This document shows, piece after piece, positions 15,389 to 23,020 of a stretch of DNA of 64,000 bases. The notes under the pieces were generated by a model that saw only the letters and a program-made list of their open reading frames with translations, made no database searches and was not told where the DNA came from. Numbering within the stretch: position 1 is the first letter of the stretch; the number at the start of each line of letters is the position of its first letter. A program made the translations under genes and the position numbers. The stretch is from a virus: positions 1 to 64,000 of the IMG/VR virus record IMGVR_UViG_3300015242_000025; one strand, written 5' to 3'.

Positions 15389-15901
15389 TTAATCCTTTGA
15401 TTCTTCAATCAATTTATCGAATAACCGCGCTCTATTTGTCGCCATGGCAAATAATGCGTGACGTACAGCCATATTGGCATCATTCGCATCAGCTTGTTCC
15501 ACCTGATTTGGTGTAACATATATACCCATCTTTTTTAATTCTGTAATATCAGCAATACTTCGTGCATCAGCTGGACCTTGCATAATTACTTTAACATTAT
15601 GCTTAGTTCCTAATTGCTGAATAACACCAATCATTTGCTGTGCAGTAGGCTGATGTGAATGAGCACCGTGTCCTAAACTAACATATCGTTCACAGGCAAT
15701 AATAACATTAGCTTCTTGTTTTACATAAGCCTCAAGAAAAGCATCTATATAAGACAATGCCCAATCAGAAGGACATTGTTTTACGTAGACAAGTACGGAG
15801 CCATCAAAAACTGCAATACCCGTAGAATCCCCTGGATCGATTCCCATGGTAATGTCCACTGTTTCATCCTTTTCAACAGGAGTCCTATGAGTATTGACCA
15901 T
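15389..15901 (-). CDS. RuvC-like Holliday junction resolvase
   Basis: Encodes 170 residues with the RNase H-like fold signature: MGIDPGDSTGIAVFD with Asp22, IIACERY with Glu71, and ADANDANMAVRHAL with acidic residues near 141. It should cleave branched DNA after replication or recombination. The start used allows an 18-residue lead; an alternative is the Met directly before GIDPG. It directly precedes the SNF2 helicase gene. Confidence 0.88.
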   Translation of the reverse strand: MVNTHRTPVEKDETVDITMGIDPGDSTGIAVFDGSVLVYVKQCPSDWALSYIDAFLEAYVKQEANVIIACERYVSLGHGAHSHQPTAQQMIGVIQQLGTKHNVKVIMQGPADARSIADITELKKMGIYVTPNQVEQADANDANMAVRHALFAMATNRARLFDKLIEESKD

Positions 15902-16101
15902 AATATATTTTCTTTCTGTATATCTTCCTTGTACAATAAATCAAATATCGGATTCCATCCACAATCTTCAGAGTCTTGATAATAGGCAACACGTTTTCCT
16001 AATTCTAATTCAGTGATGTAAAAATCAGGCTGAGAAAATAATCTAATTATTACTTCTTCGTATTGTCGATGGGAATACAGAATATACACCACTGTATCCA
16101 T
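15781..16101 (-). CDS. Uncertain gene overlapping the RuvC-like gene
   Basis: An open frame of 106 codons, MDTVVYILYSHRQYEEV..., that covers the 150 bases not used by either neighbour and overlaps the upstream small gene by about 50 bases and the resolvase gene by 120 bases. The unique middle part (FSQPDFYITELELGKRVAYYQDSEDCGWNPIFDLLY) looks protein-like, but the end is probably out-of-frame resolvase sequence. No strong ribosome binding site. Could be a shortened or damaged gene. Confidence 0.35.
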   Translation of the reverse strand: MDTVVYILYSHRQYEEVIIRLFSQPDFYITELELGKRVAYYQDSEDCGWNPIFDLLYKEDIQKENILWSILIGLLLKRMKQWTLPWESIQGILRVLQFLMAPYLST

Positions 16102-16250
16102 CCGTGTTTCATCAAATAAATAGTGATGTCTTGTTCTGTCCAATTCTTTTTTAGTGCTAGTGTCCATGGAATCCCCCTACGCATAGATCTACAATTTGCG
16201 CGGTGGACCGTCTTGCCATCGCTTGAGCGATAAAATTTAATATCATTCAT
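16050..16250 (-). CDS. Small Cys/His-containing phage protein
   Basis: Encodes 66 residues beginning MNDIKFYRSSDGKTVHRANC. The arrangement VHR-x2-C ... PW ... WT ... HGW-x2-C-x2-C resembles small zinc-binding proteins common in actinophages. The start at 16250 overlaps the upstream stop as TGATG. Function unknown. Confidence 0.65.
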   Translation of the reverse strand: MNDIKFYRSSDGKTVHRANCRSMRRGIPWTLALKKNWTEQDITIYLMKHGWIQWCIFCIPIDNTKK

Positions 16251-16399
16251 CAGAGTTTCCAAGTCCGGTCACAGTGCAAACACAGAAAAAACTTATATCC
16301 AGTGTGATCATTTATCGTTACTCTTATCCATGAAACACCACTTGTGTAGTCATGATGAAAACAATTATGTTGGATAAATAAACGTTTAATTCTGTTCAT
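16250..16399 (-). CDS. 49-residue protein with Cys pairs
   Basis: Reads MNRIKRLFIQHNCFHHDYTS and ends LCLHCDRTWKL. It starts inside the end of the upstream gene and its stop overlaps the next start (TGATG), so it is translationally nested. The C-x2-C and His-rich part suggest a zinc knuckle. Found only by reading this gap in the third frame. Confidence 0.55.
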   Translation of the reverse strand: MNRIKRLFIQHNCFHHDYTSGVSWIRVTINDHTGYKFFLCLHCDRTWKL

Positions 16400-16784
16400 T
16401 GGGAACTTCAAGATAAGTAATTTCTTTACCTGCTTCTACTGCATAATCAATTTTAGCTTGCGTGCCTTCGCCAATATAACCATCGACGTTGAGGATATGA
16501 ACCCTATCAGCAAGATCGATCTTACGCAAGTGCAGTTGAAACAAATGCTCTTTATCTTCTTCAAGCGGATTAAAAACACCAACTGATAAAACAACATAAC
16601 CTTGAAGTGTCAACTCACTATTAGCTTTAGAATAAGCTCCCATAAATCGAGTTGATCCACAGAGGACAACAATTTCTGGTAGCGGTCCTTCTTTAAAATC
16701 AACAACTACATCATGATATTCATAGCAATCATCAGGTTCATGGCTAGTGGTATACGTGATTTCTTGGATTTCATTTACTGACAT
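16386..16784 (-). CDS. Nucleoside 2-deoxyribosyltransferase-like protein
   Basis: Encodes 132 residues from MSVNEIQE; the ATG overlaps the polymerase stop (TAATG). VVLCGSTRFMGAYSKANSEL and NVDGYIGEGTQAKIDYAVEAGKEI match the nucleoside deoxyribosyltransferase/DUF4406-like fold that binds nucleotide substrates. Likely role is nucleotide salvage or base exchange to feed phage DNA synthesis. The N-terminal 40 residues are acidic and unassigned. Confidence 0.75.
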   Translation of the reverse strand: MSVNEIQEITYTTSHEPDDCYEYHDVVVDFKEGPLPEIVVLCGSTRFMGAYSKANSELTLQGYVVLSVGVFNPLEEDKEHLFQLHLRKIDLADRVHILNVDGYIGEGTQAKIDYAVEAGKEITYLEVPNEQN

Positions 16785-18655
16785 TATATATCCTTCACTT
16801 CTCCCCATTTATCTCCAACAGATACTGTTGAAGTAATAGGTACGCTGAGTAGATCTTTGTCGTTCATCACTTCTTTAATAGTGTGTATAGCATCATCAAC
16901 ATCTTCATTAGGAACATCAAAATCTATTTCATCATGCACGGGTAAAATCATGTAATCACCAAGTCCAGCAGCATCAGCCTCTAGCATTTTATATTTAAGT
17001 ATTTCTCCTGCTGTTCCTTGAATCAGATAATTCAATAATGCATATTCTTTTCCTAGATCGGCAGTGTGTTTTCGCTGTGTCATGGGAGATCGTACATAAG
17101 CAATACCAGAATCAGCAGCATTTCTTCTGCTTTGTGCTTCAGTTTGATTTTGTAATCTTCTAATTCCAGGATATTGTTGATCTAATTTAGCCAAGAAAGC
17201 CGCTGCCGCTGCTACATCTAATTGTCCTTCAGAAGTTCTTATATCAGCTGTCCATGCAAATTTTTCAGCACCAGCACCATATGCCTTAGCGTACATTGCA
17301 TTCTTAACAGGTTGGCGTCGTTCATCTTTCTTATTGATAGCTGAATCATCAAATATACGACGTGCCATAGAAACAAAGAAATCATCAGGAGAATTAAATG
17401 CATCAATTAGTCCAGCATCCCCGGACAAATGAGCAAGTACCCGCATCTCGATTTGATCGAAGTCAGCTTTAAGCCATTTTGAATTATCGCTAGAAATAAA
17501 ACAATTACGAATGCGTGCTCCCTCTTTGGTCCGCACTGGCACGTTTTGTAAGTTGGGACTATCCATTGACATGCGACCAGTGCGTACTCCGAATTTTCCT
17601 CCAGATTCAAAGAGTGTTTTTGCCATACCTCCAACGGTGTTGATAGAGGGATGTATTCTGCCGTCCCGTTCAGATAATTCAATATAATTATGTAAGTATG
17701 TCGATACAATTTTCGTCGCCTGCCTGTGTCCTAAAACGGCTCCGGCTAACGGATGATTAACATGTTGAAGATATTCTTTAGCTACGGAGTATTTTCCCGT
17801 TTTTAAAGACTTATGAACTAGAGGAACACCAGCATTAACTAATGCTGCAGCAACTGAATCATTAGATCCCGGACTAAGATGATAGTATTCTTTACACCAT
17901 TCTTCAACAAGTTGTTTATATTCAAGTAACTCATCATGGAATTGCTGTGTGTATTCTTTGTCAATACGTGTACCTTTGCGTGACATCTTTTCACAAATCC
18001 ATGATACCGCGCGTTCTAATTCATAAGATTTTGGTGCTTCTGCTTTTACTGTAGGCCAAATGGCATTTTTCAATCTTACAGTTAATACGGGATCAAGAGC
18101 ACCATAAATCCAATATGGTTCGTAGGTAATAGGAACTGTTGCCCAGGTCCACCCGCCATGTGTACCAATTCCATCATTCAATAATTGTTGTGCTGCGCCT
18201 GCGCGAGGATCAACATAACGTTGTGCTGCATTTTTTAATGCAAGTGATCCAGTTGATGATAAAACATGTAGCATTAATCGAGTATCATGAATTTTATCAA
18301 TAGGAATATGAATTCCTTCATGTGCTATCATCGAACGGTCATATGTCATGTTGTGCATGACATATTCACCAGTAAATCTATTAACAACATTTTCAACAAT
18401 TCCTCCCCAACGTTCAAAGGGAATTGCCCAGCCATGCATTTCATCACCAATTTGAACGAGACGTACTCGATCTTTATCTTTATCTAATCCAGTAGTCTCA
18501 CAATCGAATCCAATTTCATCATGATTACCTAGCCAATCATGAAAATCATGAACATCTTCCATCGTCTCTATCAGATGTGCTTTTGCTTCATCTAATGGAC
18601 GATAAGCTTGTTGAACTATAGTTGGCCTATCGTGCACTAATATTTTGTCAGTCAT
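16784..18655 (-). CDS. Family A DNA polymerase with 3'-5' exonuclease
   Basis: Encodes 623 residues. The exonuclease domain has GFDCETTGLD (Asp51, Glu53). The polymerase domain shows motif A ADFDQIEMRVLAHLSGD (about 395-411), motif B R-x3-K-x6-YG within RQPVKNAMYAKAYGAG, and motif C PVHDEI near 590. No 5'-3' exonuclease domain is present, as is usual in phage enzymes. It is the replicative polymerase of the phage, working with the primase and D5 helicase of the rightward operon. Confidence 0.96.
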   Translation of the reverse strand: MTDKILVHDRPTIVQQAYRPLDEAKAHLIETMEDVHDFHDWLGNHDEIGFDCETTGLDKDKDRVRLVQIGDEMHGWAIPFERWGGIVENVVNRFTGEYVMHNMTYDRSMIAHEGIHIPIDKIHDTRLMLHVLSSTGSLALKNAAQRYVDPRAGAAQQLLNDGIGTHGGWTWATVPITYEPYWIYGALDPVLTVRLKNAIWPTVKAEAPKSYELERAVSWICEKMSRKGTRIDKEYTQQFHDELLEYKQLVEEWCKEYYHLSPGSNDSVAAALVNAGVPLVHKSLKTGKYSVAKEYLQHVNHPLAGAVLGHRQATKIVSTYLHNYIELSERDGRIHPSINTVGGMAKTLFESGGKFGVRTGRMSMDSPNLQNVPVRTKEGARIRNCFISSDNSKWLKADFDQIEMRVLAHLSGDAGLIDAFNSPDDFFVSMARRIFDDSAINKKDERRQPVKNAMYAKAYGAGAEKFAWTADIRTSEGQLDVAAAAAFLAKLDQQYPGIRRLQNQTEAQSRRNAADSGIAYVRSPMTQRKHTADLGKEYALLNYLIQGTAGEILKYKMLEADAAGLGDYMILPVHDEIDFDVPNEDVDDAIHTIKEVMNDKDLLSVPITSTVSVGDKWGEVKDI

Positions 18656-18942
18656 GTTTTAGTACAACCTGGAAAATGCATATCATTATCAAATTTATTG
18701 CTATGGTGAAGGTTTGCACCGCAACCTGAACATACAGTAGGATTTAATCCAAAGAATTTAGTACCTGATAACTTATTAGTTCTATCAGATTTCCATCGTG
18801 CCATCCAAATTTTTTCTAGGGCACTATCTAATCTACGAGAAATACGAGGCGATTGGATTCTAGTTTCCATCGTCTCACGAACTATTTTTAATAGTGTTGC
18901 TGCTTCTGGATCAGTCAATACCACTGTAATCTCAGTGGGCAT
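18652..18942 (-). CDS. Hypothetical protein with C-terminal zinc knuckle
   Basis: Encodes 96 residues. The N-terminal part is helical; the C-terminus has C-x2-C ... H ... H ... C (CSGCGANLHH...HFPGC), a probable zinc-binding knuckle. The stop overlaps the polymerase start (ATGA), so the two are translationally coupled. Function unknown. Confidence 0.65.
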   Translation of the reverse strand: MPTEITVVLTDPEAATLLKIVRETMETRIQSPRISRRLDSALEKIWMARWKSDRTNKLSGTKFFGLNPTVCSGCGANLHHSNKFDNDMHFPGCTKT

Positions 18943-19177
18943 TTTGTTCTACTCCTTCTGCAAATGAATTATTAATAGTAATCGTTAACGTAACTACACC
19001 TTCATAATTGGTATCAACAGCAGAGTCACCGTTATATATACAACCGTATTTATTGTACCAAGAAGTGTAGGAATTAACGATACCACGTAGCCAGATATGA
19101 TCGCTTTGATCATTATCAATTAAATATTCATATGATTCAAGGTATTCAATAACGCCGGGATCGGCAGGTATTTTCAT
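18932..19177 (-). CDS. Hypothetical protein, first gene after the 19.2 kb promoter
   Basis: Encodes 81 residues starting MKIPADPGVIEYLESYEYLI, a start preceded by AGGAATTC; the longer frame runs through the promoter and is rejected. Acidic and beta-rich at the C-terminus (VVTLTITINNSF). No family recognised. It overlaps the next gene by 11 bases. Confidence 0.6.
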   Translation of the reverse strand: MKIPADPGVIEYLESYEYLIDNDQSDHIWLRGIVNSYTSWYNKYGCIYNGDSAVDTNYEGVVTLTITINNSFAEGVEQNAH

Positions 19178-19192
19178 TAAATGAATTCCTAA

Positions 19193-19232
19193 ATTAAAAT
19201 GGGTCCGTTTACAGCCCGTCCGGACCAACGAC
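19193..19232 (-). promoter_or_regulatory. Promoter-like element, second copy of the 3.03 kb repeat
   Basis: Block 19203-19232 matches 3032-3061 at 27 of 30 bases, including GTAAACGGAC and the palindrome GTCCGGAC. On the minus strand a -35-like CGGACG is followed after 18 bases by TTTAAT. It lies 16-55 bases upstream of the first gene of the polymerase operon, the expected place for its promoter or operator. Confidence 0.55.
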
Positions 19233-19350
19233 GGTCGAGAACGTGAATCCGCGGATTCTCGCCTTCTCATTTACTCAATTATAAGACGAAGACGGCAGTA
19301 GACCTCTTATAGTTTTTCAATGACACGTGGTGCTTATGAAGTTTAAATCC

Positions 19351-19393
19351 GATGAAGGAGAGAGATAATATAATATTTATTCTCTCCCCCATC
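19351..19393. repeat. Hairpin 1 of the non-coding array
   Basis: GGAGAGA and TCTCTCC pair over 7 bp around an AT-only loop, with GAT/ATC closing outside. First of four hairpins in a 390-base gap without genes. Confidence 0.6.
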
Positions 19394-19398
19394 GGCAC

Positions 19399-19426
19399 AT
19401 GAATAATCCCGTGGGAGGTTATTCAT
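19399..19426. repeat. Hairpin 2 of the non-coding array
   Basis: ATGAATAATCCC pairs with GGGA...TTATTCAT; a 12-bp interrupted stem with a 2-base loop and a GG bulge. Confidence 0.65.
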
Positions 19427-19440
19427 ATGTTATAACAGAA

Positions 19441-19519
19441 AATATTAGATAAATCACCAACAGAATCACATGAAATACGGGGGAATTCATGCGACCGTTC
19501 CCCGGATTAATCTAATATT
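19441..19519. repeat. Nested hairpin 3 of the non-coding array
   Basis: An outer stem AATATTAGAT/ATCTAATATT (10 bp, perfect) encloses an inner stem CGGGGGAA/TTCCCCG. Nested pairing suggests a folded RNA and not a simple terminator. Confidence 0.6.
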
Positions 19520-19545
19520 CCTGACTTTGTTATTTAATTGTAGGA

Positions 19546-19596
19546 GAAAGCGGATAGAATTTTATGACAACAACGACAATAATTCTATCCGCTTTC
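19546..19596. repeat. Hairpin 4 of the non-coding array, perfect 16-bp stem
   Basis: GAAAGCGGATAGAATT and AATTCTATCCGCTTTC are exact complements separated by 19 bases. No U-tract follows on the minus strand, so it is not a typical intrinsic terminator. Confidence 0.75.
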
Positions 19597-19667
19597 CCGT
19601 CTTCAACAGGAGGTCCAGCGCCTGCTCTTTAAATCTATCACTATATGGACAAGATCACCAGCACTTT

Positions 19668-20483
19668 TTACGGAGTGCAGCTGGTCGTGATATTTCCATC
19701 ACTTGTACCTTGTCCATCATCACCTGGTTTAATTCCATCATTCCAGGTCTGAGTATGGCAACCTAAAGTATACTGCCAAAGATAAGTGCTAATATTGATG
19801 GAACCAAAATAAGTTCCATTGGGGAAAAATTGCTTTACCCAATCAGTTGTACTAAATAATCCATGGCCGTCTTGATGTGTAGTAACCAATGAACCGTCAG
19901 GCTTATTGGAACTGGCGTAGAATTCTACTTTTCCGCCGCCTTGGAATGTTCCATTATATGCGTTATCAATTGCCCCACCTAAACCAGTGTTGGGTGCAGC
20001 ATGACCGCTGACAGTTGTAAAAGTTCCGCCACTATCAACCAATGATGCGGTATAGAAATAACATTGCGCTGCACTTCCGCCACAATTACCAGCATCAACA
20101 GGATTTTGTCGAGTAACTGTAACTGTACGTGTCATATTATCAACTGCCCAGCCTGAGCTTTCTGGCCAATTAATAATTGATGTTTGTGCGGTTGAAGTTT
20201 CAGCAACAGCGGAATCGACACCTGGAGCGCCATTTCCTTCTGCCCAATTTACTCGCGTTGCCCATGATGAACAACCTGGATAAGTGTTTGTTCCGTCATA
20301 AACATAAAAACGACCGCCAACAAGTGCATGCGTAGAAGGATTTACACATCCCCACAATAGCGGTTTATCGGTGGATGCCTGCAATGAATGTGATGCATTT
20401 GCTGAACTACCGAAAAGCAATACTGCCATTCCAGCAGTCAATGCGGCGATACCAAGTACCGCCAAAATTCTCTTGAGTTTCAC
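19668..20483 (-). CDS. Secreted protein with signal peptide, unknown
   Basis: Encodes 271 residues from a GTG start that overlaps the upstream stop (GTGA). A basic N-terminus (MKLKR), hydrophobic core and A-N-A cleavage site after residue 30 predict Sec export and signal peptidase I cleavage. The mature protein is rich in Gly, Ser, Thr and aromatic residues with several cysteines, in the style of extracellular beta domains of Gram-positive bacteria. No enzyme motif recognised. An exported protein in an early operon suggests surface modification or exclusion of other phages; this is inference. Confidence 0.7.
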   Translation of the reverse strand: MKLKRILAVLGIAALTAGMAVLLFGSSANASHSLQASTDKPLLWGCVNPSTHALVGGRFYVYDGTNTYPGCSSWATRVNWAEGNGAPGVDSAVAETSTAQTSIINWPESSGWAVDNMTRTVTVTRQNPVDAGNCGGSAAQCYFYTASLVDSGGTFTTVSGHAAPNTGLGGAIDNAYNGTFQGGGKVEFYASSNKPDGSLVTTHQDGHGLFSTTDWVKQFFPNGTYFGSINISTYLWQYTLGCHTQTWNDGIKPGDDGQGTSDGNITTSCTP

Positions 20484-20722
20484 GTGTTCTCCATCGTAGT
20501 TGTTTCCTTATTCTTTTCAACTGCTGCACGAACAAAACAATCTTTTGCTTCAAGCAATTTACGTAATCCAACAGTAACTTCTGGACCATCGAATTGTTCA
20601 GCCATTCTCATTGCAATGTTTTTAAATGGTACGCTGACATATTGTAAATCTGCTGGTAAATGTGAATAATCAAAATGTCGTAATATCTGTGCTACAGCTG
20701 GATGTGCAAATTGATCAGCCAT
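20480..20722 (-). CDS. Small helical protein, possible Acb2-like anti-defence protein
   Basis: Encodes 80 residues. HFDYSHLPADLQYVSVPFKNIA and GLRKLLEAKDCFVRAA form the conserved pattern of a small phage family (FxYDHLP...LRKLLEAKDCxVRA) that I believe is related to, or shares the fold of, Acb2/Tad1-type proteins that sequester cyclic-nucleotide signals of CBASS and Thoeris. This relation is from memory and needs a profile search. GGAGAAAAT precedes the start. Confidence 0.65.
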   Translation of the reverse strand: MADQFAHPAVAQILRHFDYSHLPADLQYVSVPFKNIAMRMAEQFDGPEVTVGLRKLLEAKDCFVRAAVEKNKETTTMENT

Positions 20723-20750
20723 CTATTTTCTCCTTTGTTTTTATAAAACG

Positions 20751-20834
20751 TACGGGTAACGGGACTCGAACCCGTAAGTCCTTTCAGACAATTGATTTTA
20801 AGTCAATCGCGGTTGCCAATTTCGCCATACCCGC
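20751..20834 (-). tRNA. tRNA-Leu (anticodon UAA)
   Basis: The minus strand folds into an 84-nt class II tRNA: acceptor GCGGGTA/TACCCGT, anticodon loop CTTAAAA giving UAA, long variable arm TGTCTGAAAGGACTT, T-arm ACGGG-TTCGAGT-CCCGT, discriminator A. CCA is not encoded. It reads TTA codons, abundant in this phage. Confidence 0.95.
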
Positions 20835-20855
20835 AAACCTATTAAATTTTAAATA

Positions 20856-21323
20856 TTAAAATCCTCCAGCAGCAATTTCCTGAACATCTTCAATCAAACG
20901 AGAAAAATGTTTTACATATAGACGAGCAATTTTACCATTTGTTGTTCGACCATCAGTCGATGATACCATTGACTGCCAATGAGCCAAATCAACTTCTAAT
21001 CGTGACAAAACTGTATCGGCACGAATACCTTGCCACTCACTGCCTTGTTCACGATTTGCAGTTAGAAAATAAACAGACTTATTGTTAATTTTTTTGATTG
21101 GTACAGTGTATCCATGTAAATCATCATTTGGATCACCGTTAAATGTACCAAGACGTAAACGCAATTGACGAATTACTTTGAATGCTCGTTTTCTTCCGGA
21201 ACCATTGGATTCAAATGTATCTAAATTAAGAATATCACCTATTTGGTGGATATCCAATCCATTCGGTGATTTAACAAAAGCATCAAATAACTGAACAATT
21301 TGATTATCAATCTGATTAACCAT
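20856..21323 (-). CDS. Hypothetical protein, possible DNA-binding
   Basis: Encodes 155 residues. The first 60 residues (IVQLFDAFVKSPNGLDIHQIGDILNLDTF...KRAFKVIRQLRLRL) have the spacing of a winged helix-turn-helix; the C-terminal part is helical. It overlaps the next upstream HTH gene by eight bases, which suggests they act together. Assignment as DNA-binding is inference. Confidence 0.6.
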   Translation of the reverse strand: MVNQIDNQIVQLFDAFVKSPNGLDIHQIGDILNLDTFESNGSGRKRAFKVIRQLRLRLGTFNGDPNDDLHGYTVPIKKINNKSVYFLTANREQGSEWQGIRADTVLSRLEVDLAHWQSMVSSTDGRTTNGKIARLYVKHFSRLIEDVQEIAAGGF

Positions 21324-22053
21324 TTCCTGAAATCCTTTCTAATTCTTTGTCCCAATCAACATCTGCTGTCACATCTGTGAGAGCAGTTTGAACTAGTTTT
21401 GCCAATGATACAACGCGATTAACAACGTCACGTAAACCATCAAGGAATGATTCATCAATTCCCTCAATATCAAGGGCGTGTGAATCCTCAAGCGCTTTAG
21501 TTAATGCATCTCGTGCACGCTGTAGATCACCTTCAACAACAAGAACTTGCACAGGAGTTGACTTTTTACGTAGATCACGGCGGGTTTGTTCAGCCTTTCG
21601 TCCTGCTGCAACAAATTTAGCCGATCGTTGAATTACTTCTTGTTCACGTTCTGGAGTAAAGTCTGATTCTATTTCACGTGCATCAGCAACAGTATTACGA
21701 ACTCGTTCAATATCATCCTTATGTCGATTGCGTACATCATTAATTGATGTTCCTGTTGCTTTAGCAACTGCTGAAACAATTTCTTTATCAGCTTGTTTTA
21801 CATTCTGCAAGTCGATAATATCCTGCAATGTCTGTTTCGACGCTTGAGCGTCGAATTGGACAAACTGGGCATAAGCAGATGCATGCTGACGAATACGTGT
21901 CTCACTGCGACCAACCGCATGCGCATATTCACTGAAACTAACACGGTTTGAATTTGATTCATCCAAAGTCCAATGCCAGCGAAGTTTTGCCAATTCATCG
22001 GCTGCCTTTTCCAGTCGATGATCTTCATTAATAATTTTTGCTGAGAGTGTCAT
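21316..22053 (-). CDS. Helix-turn-helix DNA-binding protein (RWHWTLDE family)
   Basis: Encodes 245 residues. The N-terminal LEKAADELAKLRWHWTLDESN followed by SFSEYAHAVGRSETRIRQHASAY is a helix-turn-helix I recall from many actinophage early regions. The middle and C-terminal parts are long charged helices, probably coiled coil, allowing dimer or oligomer formation. Likely roles are replication or transcription control. AAAAGGT precedes the start. Confidence 0.75.
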   Translation of the reverse strand: MTLSAKIINEDHRLEKAADELAKLRWHWTLDESNSNRVSFSEYAHAVGRSETRIRQHASAYAQFVQFDAQASKQTLQDIIDLQNVKQADKEIVSAVAKATGTSINDVRNRHKDDIERVRNTVADAREIESDFTPEREQEVIQRSAKFVAAGRKAEQTRRDLRKKSTPVQVLVVEGDLQRARDALTKALEDSHALDIEGIDESFLDGLRDVVNRVVSLAKLVQTALTDVTADVDWDKELERISGNG

Positions 22054-22069
22054 TTTTTACCTTTTCTTT

Positions 22070-22153
22070 TCATGAAGTAAATAACCATAAAATAAATGTA
22101 ACCAATAAGAAAAATAAAACAGTAATTAATATTGCTTTATCTATAGTATCCAT
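22070..22153 (-). CDS. 27-residue membrane peptide
   Basis: Reads MDTIDKAILITVLFFLLVTF and ends WLFTS. Entirely one transmembrane helix. The ATG overlaps the upstream stop (TAATG), the usual junction of this operon. Function unknown. Confidence 0.5.
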   Translation of the reverse strand: MDTIDKAILITVLFFLLVTFILWLFTS

Positions 22154-22410
22154 TAAGCAATAATTTCGTTTGGTCTAATTTTTCTTTTTTCTAAAGGATG
22201 TTTTATAGCTGTTTCTGGATCATATTTAATATCTTGTTCATCAATTATTTCAGCTTGAACTCTGTAACCCTTTAAATCTTTAGTTTGAGAAACAACAAGC
22301 ATTGCATATTCTTTTGTAGCTTTTAGGGCATCATCATGCTTTCCGCTAACAGAAGGATAAGATACCTCACGTGTAATAGTTTCAGTAATTCGTATAGTAA
22401 ATTTTTTCAC
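22153..22410 (-). CDS. Hypothetical protein
   Basis: Encodes 85 residues (MKKFTIRITETITREVSYPS...). Alternating strands then a helix (HDDALKATKEYAMLVV), similar in style to small sugar- or nucleic-acid-binding folds in phages. No family recognised. Overlaps the upstream gene by ATGA. Confidence 0.6.
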   Translation of the reverse strand: MKKFTIRITETITREVSYPSVSGKHDDALKATKEYAMLVVSQTKDLKGYRVQAEIIDEQDIKYDPETAIKHPLEKRKIRPNEIIA

Positions 22411-22880
22411 TTTGGACCATCTTCACATTCTTCAACTTCGCCATAGATAACAACTTTTCGACGTCGTACTTTTTCAATGACTCCAGGCTGATTATGATAA
22501 ACCCACATGGAATCCCATGATCCCCACCAAATTTCACCTATTTCTTTTGGTCCTTTAATTCCAACAGCGCCTTGATTTACCCAGTCAGCAGTTATTAACC
22601 ATCGTACACCAATTTCAAATTCATGTTCTTCTGCGAGTGTCCAACCGGAATCCCAAGATTCACACAATTTTCGTGCTTTCCATACCTTGTTAAAAATTTC
22701 ATGCTCTTTATTTGAATGAAGTGGTCCATATACAGGCTCTGGATATGGATAAGGATTATCACTTCTCTGTTTTCCATCTTGAAATGATGTTGCTCCAGCG
22801 TATCGTGCTTCACTTCTACCATCATTATCGTTTTCCTGGGTGAGCATCCAGGTAAAATCTTCTTTTTCAATGTCAGTCAT
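22407..22880 (-). CDS. Hypothetical Trp-rich acidic protein
   Basis: Encodes 157 residues, unusually rich in Trp and acidic residues (IGEIWWGSWDSMWVYH). No recognised fold. Junctions with both neighbours are ATGA overlaps, so it is a genuine operon member. Confidence 0.6.
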   Translation of the reverse strand: MTDIEKEDFTWMLTQENDNDGRSEARYAGATSFQDGKQRSDNPYPYPEPVYGPLHSNKEHEIFNKVWKARKLCESWDSGWTLAEEHEFEIGVRWLITADWVNQGAVGIKGPKEIGEIWWGSWDSMWVYHNQPGVIEKVRRRKVVIYGEVEECEDGPK

Positions 22881-23020
22881 TCTGTTTCCTTTAGTTTTTC
22901 TTTATTTTTCTTATGTCTGTTAGATAAAAAATTTTCAATTCCATTTGCTACAAATACAATGGAAAAACTACAAGCAATAACTAGCATAGTAGTTTGACCA
23001 TGAGATAATCCCCATATCAT
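22877..23020 (-). CDS. 47-residue membrane protein
   Basis: Reads MIWGLSHGQTTMLVIACSFS, continues with a hydrophobic helix and a very basic tail (RHKKNKEK). Predicted single-pass with cytoplasmic C-terminus. ATGA overlaps on both sides. Function unknown. Confidence 0.55.
   Translation of the reverse strand: MIWGLSHGQTTMLVIACSFSIVFVANGIENFLSNRHKKNKEKLKETE

Noticed and set aside
17407-17709. 100-codon leftward frame inside the DNA polymerase gene
   Set aside because: Lies within the polymerase in another frame on the same strand; shadow.
19653-19668. 16-base string CACCAGCACTTTTTAC also present near 36021
   Set aside because: A single 16-base match is compatible with chance in 64 kb; surroundings differ.
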